A DNA stretch of 64,000 bases from PGYR01 sp046290495 (GCA_046290495.1 JBKAGT010000005.1:310001-374000); one strand, 5' to 3'; shown: positions 1-9,384, counted from the stretch's first letter. The notes: generated by a model from the letters alone, not told the origin. Program-made: numbers and translations.

Positions 1-2
1 TT

Positions 3-1109
3 TTTACATATTCATGTAAAGAGAATGATAAGCCAACTAAATCTGAAACTGAAATTGTTGACATTCAGTCTATTGTTGTTGATTCTGATAATAATCCTAT
101 TATTGGAGCTGAAGTTCATGTATTTGAAAATGACAACTTAATTTCAGCAGATACAACAAATGAAGATGGTTCTATTAGCTTTACTGAAATAGAAGCAAAT
201 CTTAATAATTTGAGACTGTTGCTTTCACATCCTTTTTATCAAAATTTGTCGATTAGTTATTCTGAATTCAAAGATTTAGAAAATATTGTATTGGAACTTG
301 ATGAAGATTGTTGTGTGAAAGCTAAGTTAGTCATAAAAGATAAAAATGACGAACCTGTAGAAGGAGCTAAAGTACAGTTAAGAACTGATATGAAAACTAT
401 AAAAAAGTCCGAATCTAATGAAAACGGAGTTGTCGAATTAGAAGGAATATGTAAAGGAGAATTCGAATTTAGAATTTCAAAAGAGGGCTTTAAAGTAATT
501 GAAGAAATTGTTGAATTTACTTCTTGTGATGAAACATATGAATATAGTTTTGAACTAAACTCAAAAGAAGAAGAAGATTGCTGTGAAAGTGCATTAATAT
601 TCAAACCTAAAAATGAAGACGGTGAGGTTCTTAATGGTACAAAGGTTTACATTTATGAGAACGATAAAATCATAGAAGATCCTGTTGTAAAAGATGGTAA
701 AGCTGTTGTGGATGGTCTATGTGAAGGTGAATATGTTATTGTCTACAAGAATGAGAAATACGAAACTAAAGAAGTTGTTGTTGAGTTAGGATGTGATGAA
801 GAGAAAACTGTTGAACATACTCTAACTAAAAATGATGATGACTGCTGTGAAGCTATTTTAAAATTCTTAGTCAAAGATACTAAATCTAAATATTATCTCT
901 CAGGTGCTTCAGTTACTTTAAAACTTGGTAATGACGTTATATTTGAGAACAGAAAGACTAATAATGATGGATACGTAATTGAAGATGGTCTTTGTAAAGG
1001 AGAATACACTGTCATAATTGAAATGGATGGTTATAAGACTATTGAAACTACTTGGAATGTTGAGAAGTGTGACGACTTCCAGGAGCATTTCTGGTTAGAA
1101 AAAGAGTGA
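3..1109 (+). CDS. Cys-rich repeat surface lipoprotein, carboxypeptidase-regulatory-like repeats (5' end outside window)
   Basis: The reading frame is open from base 3 with no stop, so the gene starts left of the window and base 210 (a TTG) is not its start. The first visible residues, FTYSC, could be the end of a lipoprotein signal with the lipidated Cys at bases 15-17. Four beta-sandwich-like repeats of about 90 residues follow. Each has a pattern like D-x-x-x-x-P-V-x-G-A-x-V and then G-x-C-x-G-E-Y/F, typical of the carboxypeptidase regulatory-like/PEGA fold. The last three begin with an acidic run and DCC, and each carries four cysteines. A hairpin terminator follows. The function is unknown. 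Surface exposure and disulfide bonding are inferred from the sequence. Confidence 0.75.
   Translation, partial: FTYSCKENDKPTKSETEIVDIQSIVVDSDNNPIIGAEVHVFENDNLISADTTNEDGSISFTEIEANLNNLRLLLSHPFYQNLSISYSEFKDLENIVLELDEDCCVKAKLVIKDKNDEPVEGAKVQLRTDMKTIKKSESNENGVVELEGICKGEFEFRISKEGFKVIEEIVEFTSCDETYEYSFELNSKEEEDCCESALIFKPKNEDGEVLNGTKVYIYENDKIIEDPVVKDGKAVVDGLCEGEYVIVYKNEKYETKEVVVELGCDEEKTVEHTLTKNDDDCCEAILKFLVKDTKSKYYLSGASVTLKLGNDVIFENRKTNNDGYVIEDGLCKGEYTVIIEMDGYKTIETTWNVEKCDDFQEHFWLEKE
300..1106 (+). repeat. Three in-gene tandem repeats of 264-270 bases, each starting DCC
   Basis: The Cys-Cys pairs lie at 309-314, 579-584 and 843-848, giving periods of 270 and 264 bases. Each unit has Cys-Cys at the start, a third Cys in a GICKGEF/GLCEGEY/GLCKGEY motif, and a fourth in SCDE/GCDE/KCDD near the end. 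An earlier unit before base 300 has the same fold pattern without these cysteines. Confidence 0.8.
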
Positions 1110-1132
1110 TAAATTAATAATTTAAAATCAAG

Positions 1133-1162
1133 GCCACTTTACATCATGTAAGGTGGCTTTTT
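1133..1162 (+). terminator. Rho-independent terminator of the repeat lipoprotein gene
   Basis: An 11-base stem (1133-1143 pairing with 1147-1157, one G-U pair) has a TCA loop and is followed by a run of five T. It lies between two convergent genes, only 3 bases before the stop codon of the minus-strand gene. Confidence 0.85.
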
Positions 1163-1164
1163 CT

Positions 1165-4100
1165 TTATTTTGTAATATTTATTATTCTTGATAATAATTT
1201 ATCAGAGTATTCCAACATTATCAGATAACTACCAGAAGAAAGCTCATCAGAATCTACAATAAATTCGTATTGACCATTATTCCTGTTATTATGTAAAAAT
1301 GTTTTTACAATTTCACCATTAATATCGTATAGATTTAGATTGTAAATATCATTTGTAGGCTGAAAATAATCTATTAAAATAAGGTTATTGTTTACATTTA
1401 CATTTAATTTTACAGGCTCTAGAAATACAAATTTATCATCATTAATACAGTTCTCTAATAACTCAACTTCTGTTGTATCATCCGTCTCTATGGACATTAG
1501 TGGAAAAGAATTTACATTGCCAGACTCTAATTTGAAAATATATTCACCAGGCACTGCATCTAGCGCATAAAATTCTATTTCTATTATCTCATTTTTAGTT
1601 ATACTAAATCTATCTCCTGCATTAGATTCCATCTCTAACATTAGTTTACCGAAATTGTCAGCATAAGATATTTTTAAGCCTTGTTGTGCAATTGTTATAT
1701 CATTAATAACAAATGCTTCAAAAGGATAATTTAATTCAATTGACACAGATTCAAAATTAACATCTTCTAATTCATGTATAGCTGAGCTCAATTGAATAGG
1801 TAGCTTGAACGTATTTTTAGGAGCAATAATACCTCTATCAATTCCAAAACTAGTATATATCTCTCCAGGTGGAACCTTAGATGGATTCACTAGGCCATTA
1901 AATTTAGAATAATATAGTTTATTACATGGAGATTCTGTCTCAATTTCAATACTATCAGAATAGCCTCCAATAATCATAGATTCGTGAATAACATCTATAT
2001 TGACAGGTGTATTAGGCGAAAGTAGTATTGGATATACCGGAGTGGTCTTGAATTTAACAAATGCTGGTAGTTGAATATTTGATACTGATACTACATCTTC
2101 CCCATTGTTTAGCAATTCAAATGTATTCTCTGAACTAAAACCTACTTCATAGTCTGCAAATGTAAAATTTTCAATACTTATGCTTTGATCTATTATTTCT
2201 ACTTTTACCTCAATATATTCTTTTCTGTCACAAGGATTTATAGTTAATTCTAGAGTAGCTACATATTCACCTGGCTCACTTTCATTTAATCTAAGATTAA
2301 TACTAGTTTCACTTACTAAAGATGCATCATAATCATTTATTATGAAGGAGTCATTATCAAGAGATGCTTCGATTCTAACATCTGCACCTTCAGGATTATC
2401 TATTAGTTTTAACAATACATCCTTTTCTATATTCAAATCATTACAACTATATACTTTACCAAAATCAATTGATTTATTCTCAACCTCATAGATATAACCA
2501 CTGGAAGCTCTTTCAGCAATTACAAAGAAATTATCTTCAAGCATACAGCCAGGTACAACTGCAAATCTATTTTCTTGATTTATTTTGATAGGACTATTAG
2601 AAGAGTAACGAATAATTGCTTCTGATGTATCTCCTGGCGTTATAACTAATGGCGAATTTAGCAATTCTAACCCTTTTATTAATTTTTCACCTGTGATCTC
2701 TACATCAAACCTACCTGTGTTTTCAATATGAATAGTATCAATTTTAAAATCTTCACATCCATATACAATTCCAAAGTCTAATGTATCTTCTATAACCTCA
2801 AATCTAGGTCTACCTACATGTATTCTTGCGGCTATATATGTTGTATCTTCTTGACCGAATTCAGATGTCCATGGTATTTTAAATAAGTTTACGGTCTCTA
2901 CATCACTATTATTTGTGTTCGTACTTAAAACAAATTCAAACGTTTCTCCTGGGGCTAAGGTGTCATTGGATATGATTGGATTGGCAAAGAAATCTCCACC
3001 ACCATAGATTTCATTTAAAACTATAAATTCTGTACCAATATTTGTAAGAGTAATTGTTGTATCAACTCCTCCATATTCACATACTACATGTTCTTTAAAA
3101 TCAACAGAATCTAATGAAGATACAAGTGTAGCAGATGTATTTGACTTTACTCCATTTAATGCAATTTTTATATTGTTGTTACATTCACCGTGAATTAGCA
3201 ATGTATCAATATAAAGTCCATTAATAATAGGTTTAAATTCAATTTCTAGTTCTAAACTAGCTTCTGAATCAATTGTAATTGGAAAGCTGTTTTTTATTTT
3301 AAACGGTGGTCTGACTTCTATATCTGCTTGATAAATATTATAACTCTCACTTGAGTTGTTAGTCAGTTGAATCGTTTTAGTTTCTTCTGTCTGATTAGTT
3401 ATTAACTGATACTTTAGTTTTTCTTTATCAGTCACAAGGTCATAATTCGATTCTTTAACGGTTACTATATTAGAGGTGTCTCTACAATTGCCATTAGAAT
3501 AAATATAATAGTATTCACCTGGCTCAGTAACCTTATACTTAAACCCGGAATTATTTATTCTAAATTTACCTCTATATAAGTGGACCTTTAATCTTAAGTC
3601 CTTAGATCCTTGAAAGTATAATTCTTCGTCTTCACAGATATAAATTGTGGTGTCATTAACAATCTTATTATCGTTTTTGTCAGAGATAAATGCTTCAGGT
3701 ATATCTAGTACTTCTAACTTCAAAGTATTTGACTCAATCTCACACCCATCTTCTGATTTAACTATCAATGTATAGTAACCAGTCCTGTATACTTTTATCG
3801 AATCAGAGAGTCCATATTCACTAAAATCTACTACAACTACTTCTGGTGAGTTTTCATCTTTCTGAAAGATCCAAGCATACTTATATTTTCCTTTCTGATA
3901 TGATTTATAATTATTGTATAAAATAGTAGTATCTGTTGAGCAAAACACATTGCCTAGTCTAGACTTAATATGAACACTATCTGGTTTATTTAATACAAGT
4001 TGTTTCGAATTATAATAATCTAGTTTGCTAGAATATGCTATTCCTCTTCCAGATTCAACATCCCAATTGTTTGATATTTCGTCAGTATAATTATACGCAA

Positions 4101-5094
4101 ATATTGAATATCTAGAGTATTGTCCACATATTGGATTGACATCGATAAACTGACTATGTTCCTTGCCTTCAAGAATCGCAATTACGTCTGAAGTAGAACA
4201 AACTTTATCACCGACATTATACATTGTCCCATCTTTTGGCTTGCATATATTATTAACAACATCTGTTGTTCTAAGTATTATATATCCACTAAAGTCATTT
4301 GTATCATTATCAATGTCAATTTCTTCCCAATTTAAAACTACGGTTGAGTCATCTATAGTTGTCTCCAAATTGGGTTGAAAAAATAATGGCTCCCTAATTT
4401 TTTGCCAAAACTGGTAGTTAATATCAGCGCCTACTGGGTTGGAATTGGCAACCCCTTTGGTACCTCCACTTTCTCTCATTGTTATAGATTTACCAGTATC
4501 ATAACCAGAACTCAAGCTGTATTCAGATAATCTACTAGCGTTTCCTACGGATATTGAATACCCTTTTGGACAGTTTCCTACATATGCTATTTTATAACCA
4601 ATTATTTCATGGAAATCACCTTCAGTAGAGTACTGGACATGCCCCAAACTATGAACATTTTGACCAGATTTATCTAAAATTTGTACAATGTCTGCTTGAT
4701 TATCTATTGATAAAGATGAGTTATTTCTCCAATCATACTTTGTAAAATATCTTGAATCTAGTGCATTAACTTCAATATAACCGTCATCCAAATTAACATC
4801 AGTTATTCCTTTATCTCTGTGATTTACAACTATAATTGTGCCTATTCTTAGGTTTTTCCACAACTTATTTTGATTAAAACTAATACCTCCTTGCCAGAAA
4901 CCACCTCTGTTGTAATTATCATTATTATCTCTCAGAGTATACCCTTCTAAGTCAAGAAAATCCTCAGTAACTATTAGTTCTGTCCATTCATTTTCTACAT
5001 CATTATCATTAAAATATTCGGAAACCACAATCTCCTGAGATCTGGTTCCTGATGATGTAAATAGAATTAATATTATGTAAATTGCCAACTTCAT
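1165..5094 (-). CDS. Giant secreted protein: lamin-tail, Ig-like and choice-of-anchor repeats, T9SS sorting domain
   Basis: The protein has 1309 residues. A signal peptide (about residues 1-19) is followed by a lamin-tail-like domain (about 21-140, ELIVTEDFLDLEGYTLRDN). Next come a fibronectin-III-like stretch (about 235-340) and an Ig/PKD-like part (about 385-465). Several ASH/choice-of-anchor-D-type repeats (about 560-1080) contain phrases such as 'FGIVYGCED' and 'FGKVYSCND'. A cohesin-like domain (about 1095-1215) precedes a C-terminal type A T9SS sorting domain with YNLNLYDINGEIV and SGSYLIML. It is therefore expected to be exported by Sec, moved across the outer membrane by the T9SS, and displayed or released. 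Domain calls are from pattern recognition. The binding target is unknown. Confidence 0.82.
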   Translation of the reverse strand: MKLAIYIILILFTSSGTRSQEIVVSEYFNDNDVENEWTELIVTEDFLDLEGYTLRDNNDNYNRGGFWQGGISFNQNKLWKNLRIGTIIVVNHRDKGITDVNLDDGYIEVNALDSRYFTKYDWRNNSSLSIDNQADIVQILDKSGQNVHSLGHVQYSTEGDFHEIIGYKIAYVGNCPKGYSISVGNASRLSEYSLSSGYDTGKSITMRESGGTKGVANSNPVGADINYQFWQKIREPLFFQPNLETTIDDSTVVLNWEEIDIDNDTNDFSGYIILRTTDVVNNICKPKDGTMYNVGDKVCSTSDVIAILEGKEHSQFIDVNPICGQYSRYSIFAYNYTDEISNNWDVESGRGIAYSSKLDYYNSKQLVLNKPDSVHIKSRLGNVFCSTDTTILYNNYKSYQKGKYKYAWIFQKDENSPEVVVVDFSEYGLSDSIKVYRTGYYTLIVKSEDGCEIESNTLKLEVLDIPEAFISDKNDNKIVNDTTIYICEDEELYFQGSKDLRLKVHLYRGKFRINNSGFKYKVTEPGEYYYIYSNGNCRDTSNIVTVKESNYDLVTDKEKLKYQLITNQTEETKTIQLTNNSSESYNIYQADIEVRPPFKIKNSFPITIDSEASLELEIEFKPIINGLYIDTLLIHGECNNNIKIALNGVKSNTSATLVSSLDSVDFKEHVVCEYGGVDTTITLTNIGTEFIVLNEIYGGGDFFANPIISNDTLAPGETFEFVLSTNTNNSDVETVNLFKIPWTSEFGQEDTTYIAARIHVGRPRFEVIEDTLDFGIVYGCEDFKIDTIHIENTGRFDVEITGEKLIKGLELLNSPLVITPGDTSEAIIRYSSNSPIKINQENRFAVVPGCMLEDNFFVIAERASSGYIYEVENKSIDFGKVYSCNDLNIEKDVLLKLIDNPEGADVRIEASLDNDSFIINDYDASLVSETSINLRLNESEPGEYVATLELTINPCDRKEYIEVKVEIIDQSISIENFTFADYEVGFSSENTFELLNNGEDVVSVSNIQLPAFVKFKTTPVYPILLSPNTPVNIDVIHESMIIGGYSDSIEIETESPCNKLYYSKFNGLVNPSKVPPGEIYTSFGIDRGIIAPKNTFKLPIQLSSAIHELEDVNFESVSIELNYPFEAFVINDITIAQQGLKISYADNFGKLMLEMESNAGDRFSITKNEIIEIEFYALDAVPGEYIFKLESGNVNSFPLMSIETDDTTEVELLENCINDDKFVFLEPVKLNVNVNNNLILIDYFQPTNDIYNLNLYDINGEIVKTFLHNNRNNGQYEFIVDSDELSSGSYLIMLEYSDKLLSRIINITK

Positions 5095-5144
5095 ATTAAT
5101 TTATAAGTATTAGGTTTTTATTTTTTTCAAACTGCTCAAAATTA

Positions 5145-5981
5145 ATGAATTATAACCCTGAAATCAAGTTCCCAAGTAACTTAAAGATAGTTGCATTGAT
5201 TATCTTTATTATGTTATTTACCAACATTTTCGCTGCCTTACTTGTAGTACTTACTAAAGAAATAGGCTTTGAAATAGCAAACAAATATGTTCAAGGTTTT
5301 TCACAATTATTTTCTCTTCTTGGTCTAACTTTATTACTAACAAATATCATACCACTTAAGTTCAATACTTTATTAAGATTAGATAAAAACATTAAAATAA
5401 AGTATATTATTGTTGGGATTGTGGGTTTAATCTTTCTAAATCTTTTTAATAATGGGTATGTAGCTTTACAGGATTTTTTAATTCCAGAATCACTTTTACC
5501 AGAATATAATGAACATAAGAATTGGATAGAAAACCTTTATAATAGTATGCTTAAAGGTGATGGAATATTTGATATGAGTATTTCTATACTAATAGGTGCT
5601 ATTATACCAGCTATTACTGAGGAACTTTTATTTCGAGGGGTTGGACAGAGAGCTTTAGAGGAGAAAAATAGTCCATTTTATGCAATTGCTATTACTTCAT
5701 TGGTATTTGGACTGTTACATTTTAATTTTATTAACTTAATTCCATTGATTTCAATAGGTTTCTTTCTAGGCTCTTTGGCATATTATTCTAAAAATATTAT
5801 TGTACCAATTTTTATTCATTTTTTGAATAATGCTTTTTCAATATTTGTTATGTTTTACGAGACAAATGAATCAAATCAAAGTCTAGATAATATCGGTATC
5901 CTAGAGTCTTTAGGGTTATTATCACTCGGATTAATAGGGATAATAGTATTAATTAAAATTCTGTCTCGATTTGAAAATTGA
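5145..5981 (+). CDS. CPBP-family intramembrane glutamic endopeptidase (CAAX/Abi type)
   Basis: This 278-residue protein has about seven to eight hydrophobic helices. It shows the three CPBP motifs: EELLFRG (about residues 160-166), a following F-x-x-x-H (GLLHFNF, about 190) and the late F-x-H-x-x-N motif (FIHFLNN, about 225). The Glu and His residues form the metal-independent active site in this family. Substrates cannot be told from sequence; relatives process prenylated proteins or bacteriocin-like peptides. The gene is divergent from the T9SS cargo gene (50-base gap). Its 3' end overlaps the TonB-receptor gene on the opposite strand by 29 bases. Confidence 0.88.
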   Translation: MNYNPEIKFPSNLKIVALIIFIMLFTNIFAALLVVLTKEIGFEIANKYVQGFSQLFSLLGLTLLLTNIIPLKFNTLLRLDKNIKIKYIIVGIVGLIFLNLFNNGYVALQDFLIPESLLPEYNEHKNWIENLYNSMLKGDGIFDMSISILIGAIIPAITEELLFRGVGQRALEEKNSPFYAIAITSLVFGLLHFNFINLIPLISIGFFLGSLAYYSKNIIVPIFIHFLNNAFSIFVMFYETNESNQSLDNIGILESLGLLSLGLIGIIVLIKILSRFEN

Positions 5982-8124
5982 TAAATCTTATTGGAGCCAT
6001 ATTACCTACCATTTCAAGATAATAATAATTTAATGCATTTTTGACATTCAATGTGAATCTAGTTTTGGTATCAAAGACATCAGTAAATGCGGCTAAACTA
6101 ATATCTAATATATGTGCATCAATTTTTAAGTCGTGATTATTAATTGCTAGACCCAATCTACTATCTATCTCATTGTATTGTGACTTATATCTGTAATCAA
6201 GCTGAATTTGAAATGGTAACAACCTATACACGAAAGAATTATAAAATAATATATTTGAACGATATTTAAGATCTCTATCTAGTGTCAAATCTCTTGGACT
6301 AAGATAAGTTAATGATGAATTTACTTCAAAGTCATTTTTATACTTATACTCCAAGTTTATCTCAGCCCCATTTATCCTAGCTTCAGTAATGTTTTTGAAT
6401 TGAATTTGAGTTAATTGATCTACGTTAAAGTCTGGCTCAATTAAATCTTGAAATTCGTTACTAAATCCAGATAAATCTATGTTCAAATAATGATCAGATT
6501 TTAAAAGATTTGTACTTACTCCCAATTCGATTGATTGACTTTTTTCAGGTTTTAAATTTGGGTTTTCTATCACACTAAAACCTTGAAATTCAACTGTTGC
6601 AAACCTTTCAGCTAATGATGCTACTCTAAAACCTAGACCAAAAGATCCTCTTAAACTAATTCTATCCCTCAATTTATAATTAAGACCTAACTTAGGGCTT
6701 AATCTTGGATTAGTTTCTATGTTTTCTATTATTTCTTTGTCAGCCCTTAATCCTACTGTGGCAATTAAGTTGTCAATATTTTTATTCTCGAACTGTACAA
6801 AAGCACCTGCAATACTTTGAGTTATTGATGCGTAAGTCTCAGATTCAACCTCATTAACTCTTAATTCAAAACCTGTTATTATTGAATTATCATCATCAAA
6901 ACTTAAAGAGTATTGAGGTTCTATATAATAGGAAACACCCTTTGATTCTCTGAATTCGGAGTTGTCAGAATCAAGCATATTAGAGAAAAATGTATTAAAT
7001 AATCCTGCTCTAACATCAATGAGACTGTTATCAGTAATGATGTTTCTATATCTAGTTGAAAATGCTAGCTTGTCGGACTTTATTCTTACACTTTCATCTG
7101 TATCCGTAGGAGGAATTAAAGCTGAATCCAAACTATTCCAGTATACCCAATCATCTGTATTACTGGTAGAGTAGTTAAGAGTAGCATATATTTTTGATTT
7201 GTCATTGATATCATAGCTCTGCTTTAAAAAAGCTGAGTATCTTTCACTCTTATCGAACCTTTTATAACTATCTTGATCAAATAGAGAAAATGAAGCAATC
7301 AATCCATAGTCATTAAATTTTTGAGAGTATCCAATATCTAAACCAGAATTTAATTGAGGTTGATCACTCCAATTCCATTGATTGTACTTTGTATCTGTAA
7401 ACAATCCACTGTAGACTCTAGCTCTGACAGTAGGTTCTACTTCAGGTTCTGATGTTAATACATTTACAACACCTCCTAAAGCTGAAGTACCAAATAATGC
7501 TGAACCAGCTCCTTTTACTACTTCTACCCTATCTACAAACAAAATTGGGATAATATCAAACTTGATATCATTATTATCCGCAGAAAGTAATGGAAATCCA
7601 TCTTGTAAGAATATAGCTCTTGAACCAATACCAAATGAAAAACCTGAGGAACCTCTTATTGAAACATTATCTTGATTTACTTCCACTCCAGGTACGTAAT
7701 GTAATGCGAAGTCTATTGAAGTTATATTCCTAGTAGATAATTGTTCTTTTGCTATAGTTGAAACTGAAATAGGTACATCCTGTTTAGCTTCTACTTTTTT
7801 GTTAGCACTCACTACTAACTCATTAGTTCTAAAACTAAATGGCTCTAACATTATTACAATATTTCTATCATTAAGATGAATATTAGTGTAGTTTTCATAA
7901 CCTACATATTCAACTTCTATATTAACACTATCTGAGTTTGTCTCAATATTAAATCTACCATATTTGTCAGTTATAGCACCTTTTTCAGTTCCAACAATAC
8001 TTACACTCGCACCAATAATAGGAGTTTCATTTTCATTGTCAATTACTACACCCTCTATTGCAAAGAGTGAATAGTAGAAAAATAAAAGCATGAATAATTT
8101 AGAAAGGTTGTGGCGGAAAATCAT
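5953..8124 (-). CDS. TonB-dependent outer-membrane receptor with N-terminal carboxypeptidase-regulatory domain
   Basis: The protein has 723 residues. A signal peptide (about 1-22) precedes a carboxypeptidase-D regulatory-like domain (about 23-100, GVVIDNENETPIIGASV), a plug domain (about 125-225, VSIRGSSG and VEVVKGAGSALFGTSALGGVVNV in part), and a 22-strand-type barrel ending in aromatic Phe. It imports an unknown large or scarce ligand (siderophore, cobalamin or metal complex) using energy from TonB/ExbBD such as those at 32-35 kb. The start overlaps the end of the preceding lipoprotein gene by 26 bases, so the two probably form an operon. No SusD partner is present, which argues against polysaccharide uptake. 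Confidence 0.9.
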   Translation of the reverse strand: MIFRHNLSKLFMLLFFYYSLFAIEGVVIDNENETPIIGASVSIVGTEKGAITDKYGRFNIETNSDSVNIEVEYVGYENYTNIHLNDRNIVIMLEPFSFRTNELVVSANKKVEAKQDVPISVSTIAKEQLSTRNITSIDFALHYVPGVEVNQDNVSIRGSSGFSFGIGSRAIFLQDGFPLLSADNNDIKFDIIPILFVDRVEVVKGAGSALFGTSALGGVVNVLTSEPEVEPTVRARVYSGLFTDTKYNQWNWSDQPQLNSGLDIGYSQKFNDYGLIASFSLFDQDSYKRFDKSERYSAFLKQSYDINDKSKIYATLNYSTSNTDDWVYWNSLDSALIPPTDTDESVRIKSDKLAFSTRYRNIITDNSLIDVRAGLFNTFFSNMLDSDNSEFRESKGVSYYIEPQYSLSFDDDNSIITGFELRVNEVESETYASITQSIAGAFVQFENKNIDNLIATVGLRADKEIIENIETNPRLSPKLGLNYKLRDRISLRGSFGLGFRVASLAERFATVEFQGFSVIENPNLKPEKSQSIELGVSTNLLKSDHYLNIDLSGFSNEFQDLIEPDFNVDQLTQIQFKNITEARINGAEINLEYKYKNDFEVNSSLTYLSPRDLTLDRDLKYRSNILFYNSFVYRLLPFQIQLDYRYKSQYNEIDSRLGLAINNHDLKIDAHILDISLAAFTDVFDTKTRFTLNVKNALNYYYLEMVGNMAPIRFINFQIETEF

Positions 8125-8581
8125 TCCAATTTACCTCTATGTCTATTTTTAATGAGTCACCCGGATTTATTACAACCTCACCAGGATTCGATTTATTGGT
8201 TAATGTATATACACCAACAACTCGCTGTGCTTGGATATCATCTTCATAGTTCCATGCAATTATAATATACTTAAATGTTTGTGGTGCGTCCTCTATTTCT
8301 AAAATAACTGATGATTCATTAACACCATATTGAATTGAATTAAGTTTTAATACAGCGTTTCCGTTTATTAGTTCCTGAATCAAACTTTCTGATGGAGGTA
8401 ATTTGAATGCTGCTACGCTCATCCCCTTAACACTATCTTGATTTGGCCACTCGCTTAAGAAAGATATATTACAATTTAGGACTGCATCAGTATCTAATTC
8501 TCCAATTGGTTCCAATCCTTTATCACAGCTAGATAAGACAATCAGTGACAATACTATTAAAATTATTTTGAATTGTATCAT
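8099..8581 (-). CDS. Small lipoprotein of unknown function paired with TonB receptor
   Basis: This 160-residue protein has a clear lipoprotein signal, IVLSSC, with the Cys at residue 19. The rest looks like a single beta-sandwich domain (SSVILEIEDAPQTFKYIIIAWNY is partly strand-like). I do not recognise a family. It is the first gene of a two-gene unit with the TonB-dependent receptor and overlaps it by 26 bases. A role as an accessory to the receptor on the outer membrane is inferred from position only. Confidence 0.7.
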   Translation of the reverse strand: MIQFKIILIVLSLIVLSSCDKGLEPIGELDTDAVLNCNISFLSEWPNQDSVKGMSVAAFKLPPSESLIQELINGNAVLKLNSIQYGVNESSVILEIEDAPQTFKYIIIAWNYEDDIQAQRVVGVYTLTNKSNPGEVVINPGDSLKIDIEVNWNDFPPQPF

Positions 8582-8644
8582 AAAATAAAACTATTCAATT
8601 TCGTTTAACTGATATAATTGTAAATATAATAAAGGTAACTTGAA

Positions 8645-9232
8645 ATGAAGAATTTAAAACTATTTTTTTCACTTGCTATGTCTGCTTTACTGTTCATATC
8701 TTGTAGTGAAAAGAAAGATTCACATGAGATGAATAAAAGTCAGAATGAAGTTAATGAAAAAGTTTCTGAAATTGAACAAAATATTGAATCAGCAATTTCA
8801 GTATTATATCCTACTGAGGGAAATGAAGTTAATGGACAAGTTACTTTTACAAAAATGCCTGACGGTAGAATAAAAGTAAATGCAGAAGTATATAATTTGA
8901 CTCCTGGTAAGCATGGATTTCATGTCCATGAAAAAGGAGATTGCTCTTCAAATGATGGGAAATCTGCAGGTGGACATTTTTTCACAGATCATGATCATCA
9001 TGGATCACTTGATGAACACAAAACACACGTGGGTGATTTAGGAAATTTGGAAGCCGATGAAAATGGTGTAGCCAAAACTAGTTTTATCACCGACAAATTA
9101 TCATTAAGTGGTAAAGATAACATTGTTGGAAGAGGTGTTATAGTTCATGCTGGAGAAGACGATACAAAAACTCAACCTACTGGAGGAGCAGGAGCAAGAG
9201 TTGCCTGCGGTGTTATTGGAATAAGTAAATAA
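8645..9232 (+). CDS. sodC: Cu/Zn superoxide dismutase, lipoprotein form
   Basis: The protein has 195 residues. A lipoprotein signal ends LLFISC (Cys20), then a linker of about 30 residues, then a SodC domain. Copper and zinc ligands are visible: GFHVHEKGDC (two His and the disulfide Cys), SAGGHFF, a HHGSLDEHKTHVGDLGN zinc loop, IVHAGEDD, and the closing GARVACGVIG with the second disulfide Cys. It converts superoxide to peroxide and oxygen in the periplasm or at the outer membrane. A short AAAGGT ribosome site precedes the ATG. The gene stands alone, with a terminator after it. Confidence 0.95.
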   Translation: MKNLKLFFSLAMSALLFISCSEKKDSHEMNKSQNEVNEKVSEIEQNIESAISVLYPTEGNEVNGQVTFTKMPDGRIKVNAEVYNLTPGKHGFHVHEKGDCSSNDGKSAGGHFFTDHDHHGSLDEHKTHVGDLGNLEADENGVAKTSFITDKLSLSGKDNIVGRGVIVHAGEDDTKTQPTGGAGARVACGVIGISK

Positions 9233-9256
9233 AAATATTAAAGTACAAAGGTAAAA

Positions 9257-9290
9257 AAGGAATCAGCATAGTTAGCTGATTCCTTATTTT
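9257..9290. terminator. Bidirectional hairpin terminator between sodC and tRNA-Leu
   Basis: A perfect 11-base stem (9257-9267 with 9275-9285) carries a 7-base loop. It has T-rich sequence on the plus side (ATTTTTT) and an A run before it, which gives a T run on the minus strand. It can stop both sodC (plus) and tRNA-Leu (minus) transcripts. Confidence 0.85.
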
Positions 9291-9293
9291 TTG

Positions 9294-9377
9294 TGCGAGA
9301 AATGGGACTTGAACCCATACCACCAAAAGGTGACTGCCCCCTCAAGACAGCGCGTCTACCAATTCCGCCACTCCCGC
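9294..9377 (-). tRNA. tRNA-Leu (anticodon GAG)
   Basis: Read on the minus strand, the gene begins GCGGGAG and contains GGTAGACGCGC in the D arm, an anticodon stem CTGTC/GGCAG with loop TTGAGGG (anticodon GAG), a short variable arm, and a T arm ATGGG-TTCAAGT-CCCAT. The acceptor stem pairs 7 of 7 with two G-U pairs, and the discriminator base is A. The long variable region and sequence are typical of class II Leu tRNA. The terminal CCA is not encoded. Length is 84 bases. Confidence 0.93.
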
Positions 9378-9384
9378 AAATAAT

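Noticed and set aside
210..299. A TTG at base 210 as start of the first gene
   Set aside because: The frame stays open from base 3 with well-formed repeat sequence before it, so the gene is merely cut by the window edge.
257..604. A 115-residue frame opposite the first gene
   Set aside because: Composition is a Ser/Asn-rich mirror of the acidic repeats; no ribosome site or family match.
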